NCBI RefSeq assembly: GCF_001613145.1
Contig: NZ_BDBU01000012.1
Location: 234,039 to 298,038, forward strand
Direction of reading: 5' to 3'
DNA length: 64,000 nt
DNA from: Nocardia jejuensis NBRC 103114
Lineage (GTDB): Bacteria; Actinomycetota; Actinomycetes; Mycobacteriales; Mycobacteriaceae
Positions 55,110 through 63,859 of this stretch are shown in pieces. Under the pieces are notes generated by a model. The model was given only the letters and a program-made list of their open reading frames with translations. It ran no database searches and was not told the DNA's origin. Made by a program: the position numbers and the translations under genes. Numbering within the stretch: position 1 is the stretch's first letter; each line of letters begins with the position of its first letter.

Positions 55110-55275
55110 AATTCACGGCGGAGTTCAGTCGATCAACTCGTCCAGTGCGGCAGCCGCCTTCGCGGCCAGAGGTTCGACCGTGGGTGCGGTGACCGTCAGA
55201 TCGCGCGATCCCAACCGATTCGGATGAAGCGGCCGTTCACCACTGAACGCCCCACGGCAACGGTTCCGCACGCCG
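55110..55275 (-). pseudogene. Possible decayed C-terminal coding fragment
   Basis: Minus-strand pieces VVNGRFIRIGWDRA and RDLTVTAPTVEPLAAKAAAALDELID lie one after the other in different frames, ending at a stop near 55127. They could be the tail of one protein split by an indel. The family is not known. Confidence 0.3.
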
Positions 55276-55295
55276 AGACCGGCGACCGTCCCCGA

Positions 55296-55600
55296 TCAGG
55301 GTGCGGTCGCCGCGTGCGCGTCGGGTACGAACTGGATGATCTGCAGGAGGTTGCCGTCCGGATCGGCGAAGGTCCCGAATCGACCCATTGCTCGATCCTC
55401 GACGGGGACGGCCCACTCCACGCCGGCCTCACGCAGCCGCGCGGCGATCACATCGAAGTCGTCGACGTGAAAGTTGAGAATCGTCCGGGCTGGTTCGGGG
55501 TTCTCGGCCGCGACGTCGTCACGTGAATCGATCACCAGCAAAAAGCGGAATTCGACCAGGGTCCGATCGAATACCTGCACGTCAAACGCACTGCTCGCCG
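55296..55600 (-). pseudogene. VOC-family gene, 5' end lost to an ISL3 remnant
   Basis: The frame reads the second half of a glyoxalase-like protein: LNFHVDDFDVIAARLREAGVEW, then DRAMGRFGTFADPDGNLLQI. The first module is missing. Upstream of about 55600 the frame runs antisense through transposase coding sequence (55611-55813), so the start of the gene was replaced or deleted by the insertion. The open frame to 55763 is thus accidental. Confidence 0.6.
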
Positions 55601-55610
55601 CTCGGCTCAC

Positions 55611-55813
55611 GTTCCGGAGCCGAATAACCCGCTCTACAAGTCGCGTCGGACGCTGCACACCGGCGCCGACCTGCTCACCGACACGCAGAAGGACCGCCCT
55701 CGAGCACCTCCGCGGCTCCGCCCCTCGGGTTCCGCAACCTGACGAACTACATCGCCAGATCACTCCTCGAGTCCGGCGGGTTCAGGCCGCAACTACACCC
55801 TCGAGTGGGATGA
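55611..55813 (+). mobile_element. ISL3-family transposase remnant
   Basis: The plus strand encodes VPEPNNPLYKSRRTLHTGAD and then LLTDTQKDR, a segment of ISL3 transposases, and after a deletion GFRNLTNYIARSLLESGGFR ending HPRVG with a stop at 55811-55813, the C-terminus. The catalytic middle is missing. The IS end is followed after 17 bp by the glyoxalase gene at 55831. Confidence 0.65.
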
Positions 55814-55830
55814 GCCCCTATCGTCGGTCC

Positions 55831-56241
55831 ATGACCACTCGACTGAACCCCTACCTCAGCTTCGCGGGTGATGCCTCGGCAGCCCTGGCGTTCTACCAGG
55901 ACGTGTTCGGCGGCGATCTCACGATCAACCACTTCGGCGACTTCGGCACCGACGACCACGGCATCGGCGACCGCGTCATGCACGGCCGGCTGGAAACAGC
56001 GTCCGGCCTCACGCTGATGGCCGCCGACATGCTGCCGGGCGAGACGTTGCGGCCCGGGAACAACCTCGCGGTCAGCCTCGGCGGGGACGACACCGAGGAG
56101 CTGCGCGGCTACTGGCAGGCGCTGTCGGACGGAGGGACCGTGACGGTCGAGCTGGCCACCCAGCCGTGGGGCGACGAGTTCGGGATGTGCGTCGACCGGT
56201 TCGGGACCTCGTGGCTGGTCAACATCGCTGGGGGCAGCTGA
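55831..56241 (+). CDS. VOC-family (PhnB-like) protein
   Basis: 136 residues. It starts MTTRLNPYLSFAGDASAALAFYQDVFGG, the signature of PhnB-like VOC proteins, and ends DRFGTSWLVNIAG. These are dimers with no fixed metal site and mostly unknown activity. The gene lies exactly between two ISL3 end remnants, which suggests that the elements moved or flanked it. No clear ribosome site other than GTCGGTCC. Confidence 0.78.
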   Translation: MTTRLNPYLSFAGDASAALAFYQDVFGGDLTINHFGDFGTDDHGIGDRVMHGRLETASGLTLMAADMLPGETLRPGNNLAVSLGGDDTEELRGYWQALSDGGTVTVELATQPWGDEFGMCVDRFGTSWLVNIAGGS

Positions 56242-56844
56242 CCTACCCGATCCGCGCTGCGCCCGGTCGGCGATGCCGCGGCCGGCGGCAGTCCCCTTGC
56301 GCTCGAACCTCGTCACGGCCGCTCGGCCCAGCGATCGACCACGCCACCCTCGAAGGCCCGGCTCGGCATCGATCACCCGCACCATCTGCTCGGCGAAGTC
56401 GGCCCAGTCGGTGGCCGGCCGCCACACGCCCCCGGACGGAGGCGACTCGCCGCGAGGGCCGCGAAGGGTGGGGTAACCAGCCTGCCCTCCGATCGAGCGG
56501 GTCGCGGCCGACGTACGTCGGACCACCACCAGCTGCTCAGCCCCCCCGGGGTGCCGGCGGCCCGGCCGCGGGGCGGGCGCAAGGCCTACGACGACGTGCT
56601 CGATACCGGCGGCTTCAGACCCCACCTACACCCTCGATTGGGATGAGCCGGTAAAGCCCCACTTCAAAGGCTGGCTACATGCAACGGTGGTGAGCACTCA
56701 TGCCGCGACCCGCGCGATGGTCGGATGTCCAAACCGGTTGGCCGACAGCAGCTTCCCAACGCACCATCATGCCGATTACACAATGTTCCTAGGCTTCATT
56801 TCTGTCGCCGCAGCCGATGGTGTGGTGGGCGGCAAAATATTCGG
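56242..56844. other. Gene-poor stretch with IS end
   Basis: 603 bp. No gene that I trust. Contains the transposase C-terminal remnant at 56593-56646. A long minus-strand frame here has a WADFAEQMVRVI stretch but no recognised domain. Confidence 0.4.
56593..56646 (+). mobile_element. ISL3 transposase C-terminal end remnant, second copy
   Basis: Encodes DTGGFRPHLHPRLG and a stop at 56644-56646, matching GGFRPQLHPRVG at 55813. The following GAGCC is shared with the first copy. No more of the element is left. Confidence 0.55.
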
Positions 56845-57468
56845 TCAGGCTGCGAACACCGCGCGGACGACCGAGTCGTCACCGTCGATTTCCAGCCCCA
56901 AGGCGCGAGCGTCGTCGACGGTGAGGGCACCTGCGGCGAGTCCGAGGACGTAGCCGGGGTCCGCGCGGACGGTCGCGTCGAGGCTGCGGCCGTCGTGTGG
57001 GCCGATTTCGAATCCGGTACTCGCTGAACGGAGTTGGAAGAGTGGGCCTCCGATTTCGAGGCCGATTGTCGCCGTAGGCGGATTCTCGACTCGGGTAGCG
57101 AGCAGGGCTGGAACGGCCAGGGCGAGCCATTCGGGCCGGAAGGCATCGTTGCCGGGACCGGAGATCATCAGCGGGGTCGACCAGCGAATGAGGCTTTCGA
57201 TGGGCTCGCGCAGCCCGGCACCCCATGGGGTGAGGGAGTATTCGATCGTGTTGCTCGCGGCGGCCAGTCGCCGTTCGAGCACACCGGAAGCTTCGAGGTC
57301 GCGGAGCCGGTCGGCCAGAAGGTTGGTTGCGATGCCGGGCAGGCCCTCTATCAGGTCGCGGTAGCGGGCGGGGCCCAGGAGCAACTGGCGCACGATGAGC
57401 AGGTTCCATCGGTCGCCGACGACTTCGAGGGATCGGGCGAGCCCGCAGTACTGGCCGTAGCTACGCAT
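56845..57468 (-). CDS. HxlR-family regulator with C-terminal SCP2-like domain
   Basis: 207 residues from MRSYGQYCGLARSL. The winged helix has the conserved Cys (YCGLARSLEVVGDRWNLLIVRQLL) and RYRDLIEGLPGIATNLLADRLRDLEASG, typical of HxlR/MarR-like regulators. The rest (110-205) is an alpha/beta domain like that fused to HxlR in actinobacteria. It diverges from the dehalogenase-like gene. Start at 57468 preferred over the adjacent ATG at 57471 because of the spacing from GAAGGAA. Confidence 0.85.
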   Translation of the reverse strand: MRSYGQYCGLARSLEVVGDRWNLLIVRQLLLGPARYRDLIEGLPGIATNLLADRLRDLEASGVLERRLAAASNTIEYSLTPWGAGLREPIESLIRWSTPLMISGPGNDAFRPEWLALAVPALLATRVENPPTATIGLEIGGPLFQLRSASTGFEIGPHDGRSLDATVRADPGYVLGLAAGALTVDDARALGLEIDGDDSVVRAVFAA

Positions 57469-57483
57469 CATTTCCTTCGATTG

Positions 57484-57511
57484 CTTGAGATTCTCAAGTT
57501 GAGTTGAGAGG
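57484..57511. promoter_or_regulatory. Candidate HxlR operator
   Basis: CTTGAG-ATT-CTCAAG followed by two more TTGAG copies, between the divergent HxlR and dehalogenase-like starts. Likely site of autoregulation. Confidence 0.5.
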
Positions 57512-57549
57512 ATCAACCATACCGTGATGCCAAGCGTAGGGGGTTCACC

Positions 57550-58431
57550 ATGGCCGATACCACCAGCGGCGTGCGACCGAGCTGGGTCGATGACACCTTG
57601 TTCCCGTTCGACAGCCGCTTCGTCGACATCGACGGGCACACCGTGCATTTCGTCGATGAGGGGTCGGGGCCGACGCTGTTGTTCCTGCACGGCAATCCGA
57701 CCTGGTCGTTTCTGTGGCGTGAGGTGATCACCGCGCTACGTGAGGACTTCCGGTGCGTCGCGCTGGACTATCCGGGCTTCGGGCTCTCGACACCGAAAAC
57801 CGGCTATCGCTATCTGCCCGAGGAACATGCCGAGGTGGTCTCCGGGTTCGTCGATGCGCTTGCCCTGGAGGGGGTCACGCTGGTCGGGCAGGACTGGGGC
57901 GGACTGATCGGGCTGGCGGTCGCGCAGCGGCGACCGGGTGTCTTCGCGCGGTTCGTGCTCGCCAATACCTGGGCCTGGCCCGTCAACGGCGTCCTGCACT
58001 TCGAAGCCTTCGGGCACATCATCGGCAACCCGGCGAGCCGGTTCCTGGTCCGCCAGTTCAACTTGTTGGTCAATGCGTTCATCCCCACCGGTCATCGCAG
58101 GCGCAAGCCCACCGAAGCCGAAATGGACCACTACCGCCGGGCATTGAACACCGCCGAACGGCGTCAAGCGTCTGCGGTGCTGCCCGGCCGCGTACTCGCC
58201 AGCCGCGAGTTCTTCACCGAGGTCGAGGCCAAGCTTCCCGACATCGCGCACCTGTCGACTCTGATCGTCTGGGGCGACGCCGACATCGCTTTCCGCCCCC
58301 AGGAACGCGAGCGATTGGAGGCGACCTTCACCGATCACACAACGGTGATCGTCGAGGGCGCCGGCACCTACGTGGAATCCGACGCACCCGAGGAATTCAT
58401 TACCGCGATTCGCGACTGGACGGGGAAATAG
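57550..58431 (+). CDS. Haloalkane dehalogenase-like alpha/beta hydrolase lacking the catalytic His
   Basis: 293 residues. The fold and motifs match haloalkane dehalogenases: HGNPTWSFLWR (halide-binding Asn), nucleophile Asp in VGQDWGG, and LIVWGDADIAFRP. The position of the catalytic histidine, normally AGHxxxED near the end, reads EGAGTYVESDAPEEF, with Thr for His. Without it the alkyl-enzyme ester would not be hydrolysed. The enzyme may be inactive, act as a one-turnover binder, or do another job. AGGGGG precedes the start. It diverges from an HxlR regulator. Confidence 0.8.
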   Translation: MADTTSGVRPSWVDDTLFPFDSRFVDIDGHTVHFVDEGSGPTLLFLHGNPTWSFLWREVITALREDFRCVALDYPGFGLSTPKTGYRYLPEEHAEVVSGFVDALALEGVTLVGQDWGGLIGLAVAQRRPGVFARFVLANTWAWPVNGVLHFEAFGHIIGNPASRFLVRQFNLLVNAFIPTGHRRRKPTEAEMDHYRRALNTAERRQASAVLPGRVLASREFFTEVEAKLPDIAHLSTLIVWGDADIAFRPQERERLEATFTDHTTVIVEGAGTYVESDAPEEFITAIRDWTGK

Positions 58432-58510
58432 GCGCGAAGTCGCCAGCCGCACAAACACTTCGACCGTTTCCCCGCGCCCGGTGCGACGGTCAAGTCTTGC
58501 GGCATCCACA

Positions 58511-58557
58511 AACGCACTCATCTGTCGTTGATCGCCCTGAACGAACCGGCCAACACG
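58511..58557 (+). repeat. Dispersed intergenic repeat, copy 1
   Basis: 47 bp starting AACGCACTCATCTG and ending GCCAACACG, 37/47 identical to 61197-61243. Lies between the dehalogenase-like and lipoprotein hydrolase genes. Confidence 0.5.
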
Positions 58558-58664
58558 CCTTCTGGAGAATCGGCGGGCCGAGATCATTTAAGGTATTGCG
58601 CGTTGTGCCGGCCGTGCAGACCGGCGAGCGGCGGGAACCGCGTGGACCACTCCACTGCCGTTGT

Positions 58665-59576
58665 TCAGGCGATCGACTGGGTGGTGGTGTTGGAGAGGAA
58701 GGCGGAGATGATCGGCAGGAGGAGTTCGGGGCGGTGGACGAGGCTGAGGTGGGAGGTGCCGGGCAGGATGGCCAGTTGGGCTTTGGGTAGCCCGGCGGGG
58801 GTGTCGCCCTGGATGTCGCCACCGAATGCGCGGAACATTTCGAGGGCATGGTCGAGGCGAATGACGTCGGAGTCGCCGATGACGGTCAGGGTGGGGGCAG
58901 TGGCGGCGCGGACGGCGGCGATCGGGAATCGGGGCATCGCGGTGGTGTCGTGTTCGCGGATGCGGGACACCAGCTGCGGGAAGTCTTGGGGGCGCGGCGC
59001 GTTTTTGAGGTAGTCGTTGTGGAAAGTGGTGCCGTGCAGCATTTCCGGTTGTAGCCCGGCGATGCCGTCGAGCAGTCCGGGGCGGAGCCCGTTCTCGTCG
59101 AGGCTGCCGGCGGCGAGGATCTGTTTGTGCACCAGTTCGGGGTGGGTGACGGTGATCTGCAGGGCGATGCCCGCACCCATGCTGTAACCGAGCAGGTCCG
59201 CGCGTTGGATGCCGATCGAGTGCAGCAGCGCGACGGTGTCCGCAGCCATCTGCTCCTCACGCAGCGGGCGATCGATATCGGCGGTGTGTCCGTGGGCTTG
59301 TTGCTCGATGGCGATGACCTGGCGGGTCTTGGCCAGTTCCGGGATGAGCTGACCGAAATCGGTGCCGATCCCGGACAGTGCGCCGTGCAACAGCACCAAT
59401 GGTGGTGCGCTGGAAGGTGTTCCGTGGATCTCGTAGTACATGTGCAGGCCGTTGACGTCGGCATACGCGCCGGGGGCCGGTGCGGAGGGGGGTGTCCTTG
59501 CGCCAGTGGTGCATGCGGTGAGGAGCGCGGTTGCGGCCAGGGCGGTCGCGGTGGCGAGCAGTGCGGTGATCTTCAC
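58665..59576 (-). CDS. Lipoprotein alpha/beta hydrolase
   Basis: 303 residues, GTG start after GAAGGACC. Signal peptide with lipobox LLTAC. Alpha/beta hydrolase: LVLLHGALSGIG (oxyanion region), nucleophile Ser in LLGYSMGAG, and catalytic His in GTSHLSLVH. It should be anchored on the outer face of the membrane and act on an ester or amide near the envelope. The substrate is unknown. Confidence 0.82.
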   Translation of the reverse strand: MKITALLATATALAATALLTACTTGARTPPSAPAPGAYADVNGLHMYYEIHGTPSSAPPLVLLHGALSGIGTDFGQLIPELAKTRQVIAIEQQAHGHTADIDRPLREEQMAADTVALLHSIGIQRADLLGYSMGAGIALQITVTHPELVHKQILAAGSLDENGLRPGLLDGIAGLQPEMLHGTTFHNDYLKNAPRPQDFPQLVSRIREHDTTAMPRFPIAAVRAATAPTLTVIGDSDVIRLDHALEMFRAFGGDIQGDTPAGLPKAQLAILPGTSHLSLVHRPELLLPIISAFLSNTTTQSIA

Positions 59577-59688
59577 TGTGGTCCTTCGATATTGGGTGGC
59601 CGTGCGAAGCGATTCGAAGGCAGGGCAATAGGTGTGCCCTGCCTTCGAGTGCTCGGAGAGGTTCGGGTGTGCGACTCGGGTTCGATGG

Positions 59689-60261
59689 TCAGCGGATGAC
59701 GTCGAAGACGTTGAACTGCAGGCCGTTCGAATAGGCCTGGGACTCGACCAGCTGCAGTTTCTGGGCGTCCTTGTCGGTGCCGGAGAACATTCGCTTGCCG
59801 GCGCCGAGCAACAGCGGGAACACCAGCAGGTGGTAGCGATCGATCAGGCCCGCGTCGGACAGGGCCTGGTTCAGTGACGCGCTGCCGTGCACGATGATCG
59901 GCCCGCCCTCGGTCTGCTTGAGTGCGGCGACCTCGTCCAGGGTCCGCAGGATCGTGGTCTCGCCCCAGTTGGTGACCAGGTCGTCGTCGGTGAGGGTGGT
60001 GGACACGACGTACTTGGGCATTTCCTTGTACTCCGCGAAGTCGGCCATGTCCGGCCAGACCGGGCTGAACGCCTGGTAGCTGGTGCGGCCCAGCAGCATC
60101 GCGGTGGCCTCCTGCTGTTCGCGTCCCTTGATCTCGAAAGCCTCGGGGACGAACTCGGTGTGCTTGAAGGTCCATCCGGTATTGCGGTAGCCGGGTTCGC
60201 CGCCAGGGGCCTCCACGACGCCGTCGAGGGAGATGAAGGCGGAGCTGATCAGGGTGCGCAT
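59689..60261 (-). CDS. Dihydrofolate reductase/RibD-C-fold protein
   Basis: 190 residues from MRTLISSAFISLDGVVEAPGG. The same fold as the protein at 25457: SSAFISLDGV, LLGRTSYQAF, VHGSASLNQALSDAGLIDRY, LLLGAGKRMF. AGGAGACACCCC precedes the ATG. It diverges from a TetR gene with three operator copies between them, so its expression is probably induced by a ligand. A detoxifying reductase role is inference. Confidence 0.85.
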   Translation of the reverse strand: MRTLISSAFISLDGVVEAPGGEPGYRNTGWTFKHTEFVPEAFEIKGREQQEATAMLLGRTSYQAFSPVWPDMADFAEYKEMPKYVVSTTLTDDDLVTNWGETTILRTLDEVAALKQTEGGPIIVHGSASLNQALSDAGLIDRYHLLVFPLLLGAGKRMFSGTDKDAQKLQLVESQAYSNGLQFNVFDVIR

Positions 60262-60290
60262 GGGGTGTCTCCTGTGCTGATTTCTCATAT

Positions 60291-60363
60291 CTGGACGCTG
60301 TACAGAAGAGAAGATACACACGACTTCTGGACGTTGTCCAGTTATAATCTGAACAACGTCCAG
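60291..60363. promoter_or_regulatory. Three TetR operators with a consensus -10 box
   Basis: Copies of CTGGACGNTGTNCAG lie at 60291-60305, 60327-60341 and, inverted, 60349-60363. A perfect TATAAT at 60343-60348 sits between copies two and three, reading toward the TetR gene. Confidence 0.75.
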
Positions 60364-60394
60364 AAACGCCGTCTACCAGGGGAAATAATCCGAT

Positions 60395-61042
60395 ATGAGT
60401 GACACTGCGGCCAAACCGGCGACCCGAAGCACCTACCGGCACGGCGCTTTGCGAGAAGCTCTCCTCGAGGCCGGAGTGGCGATGGCGCGAGAAGGCGGCG
60501 GGCCGCAGGCGATCGTGCTGCGCGAGGCCTCACGCCGCGCGGGCGTGGCACCGAACGCCACCTACACTCACTTCAAGGACCGAGAAGCATTGGTGCAGGC
60601 CGTGGCTCGATACGCGCTGGCACAGTTGGCGACGACCATGACCGCCGAACAAGACGCGATACCGGACACCGACAATCCGGCCCTCGCCGCCAGGGCCCGT
60701 TTCCGCGCCGTCGGTGCGGGCTACATCCGCTTCGCCCGCGAGGAACCCGGACTCTTCCGCACCGCCTTCGCCACCCAGCACGATGTGTCCGCGGTCGCCG
60801 AACCCGCTTCCGCAGGGCCCACCGGGCGATCGGCGATCGAACTCCTCACCGACGCCCTCAACGGATTGGTCGAAACCGGACTACTGGATCCCGAAAGGCG
60901 CTCCGGCGCAGAGTTTCTCGCCTGGCCCACCGTGCACGGACTGGCCTACCTCGCCGCCGATGGTCCGCTGCGCTTCCTCGAGCCGGCCCAACTCGACCAT
61001 CTCACCACCCAACTCCTGGACATGCTCGACCGCGGAATCTGA
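60395..61042 (+). CDS. TetR-family regulator
   Basis: 215 residues. The HTH is ALREALLEAGVAMAREGGGP ... VLREASRRAGVAPNATYTHFKDREALVQAV, followed by a TetR_C_33-type C-terminal domain with GAGYIRFAREEPGLFRTAFA. It diverges from the DHFR-like gene across three operators and probably represses both. The start lies 9 bases after AGGGGAAAT. Confidence 0.88.
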   Translation: MSDTAAKPATRSTYRHGALREALLEAGVAMAREGGGPQAIVLREASRRAGVAPNATYTHFKDREALVQAVARYALAQLATTMTAEQDAIPDTDNPALAARARFRAVGAGYIRFAREEPGLFRTAFATQHDVSAVAEPASAGPTGRSAIELLTDALNGLVETGLLDPERRSGAEFLAWPTVHGLAYLAADGPLRFLEPAQLDHLTTQLLDMLDRGI

Positions 61043-61579
61043 ACGACCCGCCCGCCGCGAGCCTATCGCCGCAGTCGTGCAGGTAGAGCCAACGAAATCC
61101 GGCGGGTTCCCAATCGGCGCAGGACAAGCCAGATCACGTGGACGAAGATGTGCAGCGCAACCGCACTCGATTCCCGCAGACCTCTCTCCGCTCTCGAACG
61201 CACTCATCTGCCGCATACCGCGCTGACCGAAACAGCCAACGCGAGGCACCGGCGGCCGGAACCTGGTGCGGTGCAGAATGTCCGCAATTGCCGCATATGG
61301 CGCTGATCGGAACGGCCAGCAGCCCTATCGGTCGAGCCCATGACGTCGAGCTCATGCTGTGGGCGAGCACTCGGCGGGTCGGGAATTGCGGGGTTGCCGA
61401 GTGCTGTGGCGTGGTCACTCATCCTTGATCGGGAGTTCTGTCGACTCCCGGATGTTCCACTGGCCGAGGGATTGTGAGGGGTTCGGCGGTGAACGATCGT
61501 GGGCGGGCTCGTCCCTGCCGGCGTTGCCGGAAGGGCTGTCCCGCAGCATGACTCGAGTTGTGCCAGTTCGGGTGCGCGG
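61043..61579. other. Repeat-rich gene-free stretch
   Basis: 537 bp. Holds dispersed repeats (61197-61243, 61289-61322, 61536-61557) and an inverted repeat AGCACTCGGC-N20-GCCGAGTGCT at 61366-61405. No gene. Confidence 0.5.
61197..61322 (+). repeat. Dispersed intergenic repeat, copies 2 and 3
   Basis: Copy 2 (61197-61243) matches 58511-58557. Copy 3 (61289-61322) repeats its core TGCCGCATA...GCGCTGA...CGGAACGGCCA. Consensus core is TGCCGCATA then GCGCTGANCGNAAC. Confidence 0.5.
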
Positions 61580-63346
61580 CTAGGCGGTGCGGGCTTGGTT
61601 CGGGTGCGCCGGGTGTTTGTCGAGGGGCAGTTCGAGATGGTGGCCGGTGAAGCGGGCGCGCATGCGGCGGTCGTGCGTGACCAGGACCACCGCGCCGGAG
61701 TATGCGGCCAGGGCTTGTTCGAGGTCTTCCACCAGGGCCGGCGAGAGGTGGTTGGTGGGTTCGTCCAGCAGGAGCAGGTCTACGGGATCGCTTACCAGTC
61801 TTGCCAATTCGACGCGGCGGCGTTGGCCGTAGGACAGTTCGCCGATGCGCAGGCGCAGGTCCGCCGGGCGGAACAGGCCCAGGGACAGCAGTCGATCCCG
61901 ATGCTCGTCCGGGTAGCCCACCCTTCCGGACGAGAATGCCTGCAGGACAGTAAGGTCCGCATCCCACGGGGTTTCATCCTGGCGGAGGTGACCCACCGAG
62001 CCTCGCACCGTGACCGATCCGCTGTCCACGGCCAGTTCACCGGCCAGTAGTCGCAGCAGCGTGGTCTTTCCTACTCCGTTCGGACCGGTCACCAGGAGGC
62101 GGTTGGTCGGGCCGAGACGTAGGCCGTCCAACCGCAAGCGGCCTGCCACAACGACATCGGACAGTTCGGCCACCGGCTCCGGATCGGGGGCGCCCTGCAT
62201 GGTCAGTGCCGGATCGTTCGGATCCTGCCGCGCCTCCGACTCCGACGACGCAGCAGCATCGATCATGCTGCCCGGCAACAGTGTCGGCACACCTGCCACC
62301 ACTCCGGTTCCGACCGACGCCGACAGCTCGGCGGTGAAGTGCAGCGGATCGGCGGGTGGGGCGATCGGGTTGGCGGTGAGGCGGGATACGCGCTCCTTCG
62401 CGTTGCGGATTCGGGATTTCGCACCGTGGTCGCGGCCACGGGAGCGGAAGGGGCCCGCGGCGAATACCGCGAGGGGGAGTTTCCGTGGGATCGCCTCCAG
62501 TCGAACCACATTCGAGTCGGCCAGGTGCCTGCTGCGGGCCAGTTCGACACGCCATCGCCGGTGCTCGAATTCCTGACGGCGGCGCTCGGCGGCCTTGGCC
62601 TTGAGGTATCCGGAGTAGCCGTTGCCGTGGCGGGTCACCGCGCCCGCGTCGACTTCGAGAATCGTGGAGGTGATGCGCTCCAAGAAGACTCGGTCGTGGG
62701 TAACCGCGACAACGGTGCCGCAATGCGCCCGCAGGCGCCGTTCGAGCCATTCGACGGCGGAATCGTCGAGGTCGTTGGTCGGCTCGTCCAGCAGCAGCAA
62801 CTCCGGTGCGGAGGCCAGGGTGGCGGCGAGGGCCAGTCGCCGCTGCTCGCCGCCGGACAGGGTGCCCAGCGGTCGATCTCGATCGAGGTCCGGCAGACCC
62901 AGTCCGTGCAGCGCGGCCTCCACCCGCGCCTCGGATTCGTAGCCGCCGCGCGCTTCGAAGCGTGCGACGAGGTCGGTGTAGCGATCCAGGCGCCGGCCCA
63001 GCGGTCCCGGTGCGACCAGGGCGTGTTCGGCGGCTCGCATACGGGTTTCCAGATCACGCAGATCCGACAGGGCCAGGTCGATCGACTCGGCGACGGTCGC
63101 GGTCTCGGGTAGGTCCGAAGTCTGTGCCAGATAACCGATTCCACCGGGAGACTGGACGATCATCTCGCCGTTTCCGGCGCGCTCGCGGCCGGCGATCAGG
63201 CGCAGCAGAGTCGACTTTCCGGACCCGTTGTCCCCGATCACACCCACTTTTTCGCCGGGCTTGATGGACAGGCTGACGGCGTCGAGAACGATGCGCTCGC
63301 CGTAGCGCTTGGTGATATCGGACAGGGTGAGTTGCGCGGTAAGCAT
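61580..63346 (-). CDS. ABC-F family ATPase (antibiotic-resistance type)
   Basis: 588 residues from MLTAQLTLSDITKRYG. Two ABC domains without membrane segments: Walker A GDNGSGKST and GPNGVGKTT, signatures LSGGEQRRLALA and LSYGQRRRVELA, and Walker B LLLLDEPTND/LLLLDEPTNH. The linker (about 245-330) is long, followed by a low-complexity insertion near 345-390 (ASSESEARQDPND). ABC-F proteins bind the ribosome and can displace antibiotics; resemblance to macrolide/lincosamide/pleuromutilin resistance members is inference. AGGAGG precedes the start. The last gene of its transcript, with a long leader. Confidence 0.87.
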   Translation of the reverse strand: MLTAQLTLSDITKRYGERIVLDAVSLSIKPGEKVGVIGDNGSGKSTLLRLIAGRERAGNGEMIVQSPGGIGYLAQTSDLPETATVAESIDLALSDLRDLETRMRAAEHALVAPGPLGRRLDRYTDLVARFEARGGYESEARVEAALHGLGLPDLDRDRPLGTLSGGEQRRLALAATLASAPELLLLDEPTNDLDDSAVEWLERRLRAHCGTVVAVTHDRVFLERITSTILEVDAGAVTRHGNGYSGYLKAKAAERRRQEFEHRRWRVELARSRHLADSNVVRLEAIPRKLPLAVFAAGPFRSRGRDHGAKSRIRNAKERVSRLTANPIAPPADPLHFTAELSASVGTGVVAGVPTLLPGSMIDAAASSESEARQDPNDPALTMQGAPDPEPVAELSDVVVAGRLRLDGLRLGPTNRLLVTGPNGVGKTTLLRLLAGELAVDSGSVTVRGSVGHLRQDETPWDADLTVLQAFSSGRVGYPDEHRDRLLSLGLFRPADLRLRIGELSYGQRRRVELARLVSDPVDLLLLDEPTNHLSPALVEDLEQALAAYSGAVVLVTHDRRMRARFTGHHLELPLDKHPAHPNQARTA

Positions 63347-63859
63347 GAGACCTCCTGGTCTCGGCCCGGTACGAGGGCCGGATGGGACGGAATCCACACG
63401 AAAAGCTCACGCCGACAGGCGGATGCGCACCGCCGACCAGCGGATGCGTACGTGTGGATGAAGATTCGACGCGGAGCGAGCTCTACGCGGCGGGGCGAAT
63501 TACTGGAAAGAGAAACTCATGAGGTGCACGAAACTAACTCCGTCCCGCCTGCCCGTCAACCACTTTTCTGCGGGCTTCGCCGTTGGAGCGCGCCGTCTGA
63601 ACGCCGTTTTGGGCGTGTAGCTACCGCTGGGTGATGTGACATTTGCAGGACGGATGACATGGGTTCGTCGAACTCACAGTCACCGGGCTCCGCCCTCGGG
63701 GGTTCGCTGACGTAGAGGTTCCGGCGCGACTTGCTGACGCGGAGGTTTGGCGGGCTGTGGATAAACAGGGTGAATGCGAACAGGCATATATTCTGAATAA
63801 CCGCAGATCAGATACTGTTTTCGGTTCCGTTTCGTGATCGTTCGCGATAGAATTAGCAC
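63347..63859. promoter_or_regulatory. ABC-F leader and divergent promoter region
   Basis: 513 bp. Near the ABC-F start lies a 20/21-bp direct repeat (63408-63448) enclosed by CCACACG/CGTGTGG arms (63394-63457), a possible attenuator. A GTG at 63397 opens an in-frame leader extension. Toward the right the DNA becomes AT-rich, with TAGAAT at 63846-63851 before the next gene. Confidence 0.5.
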
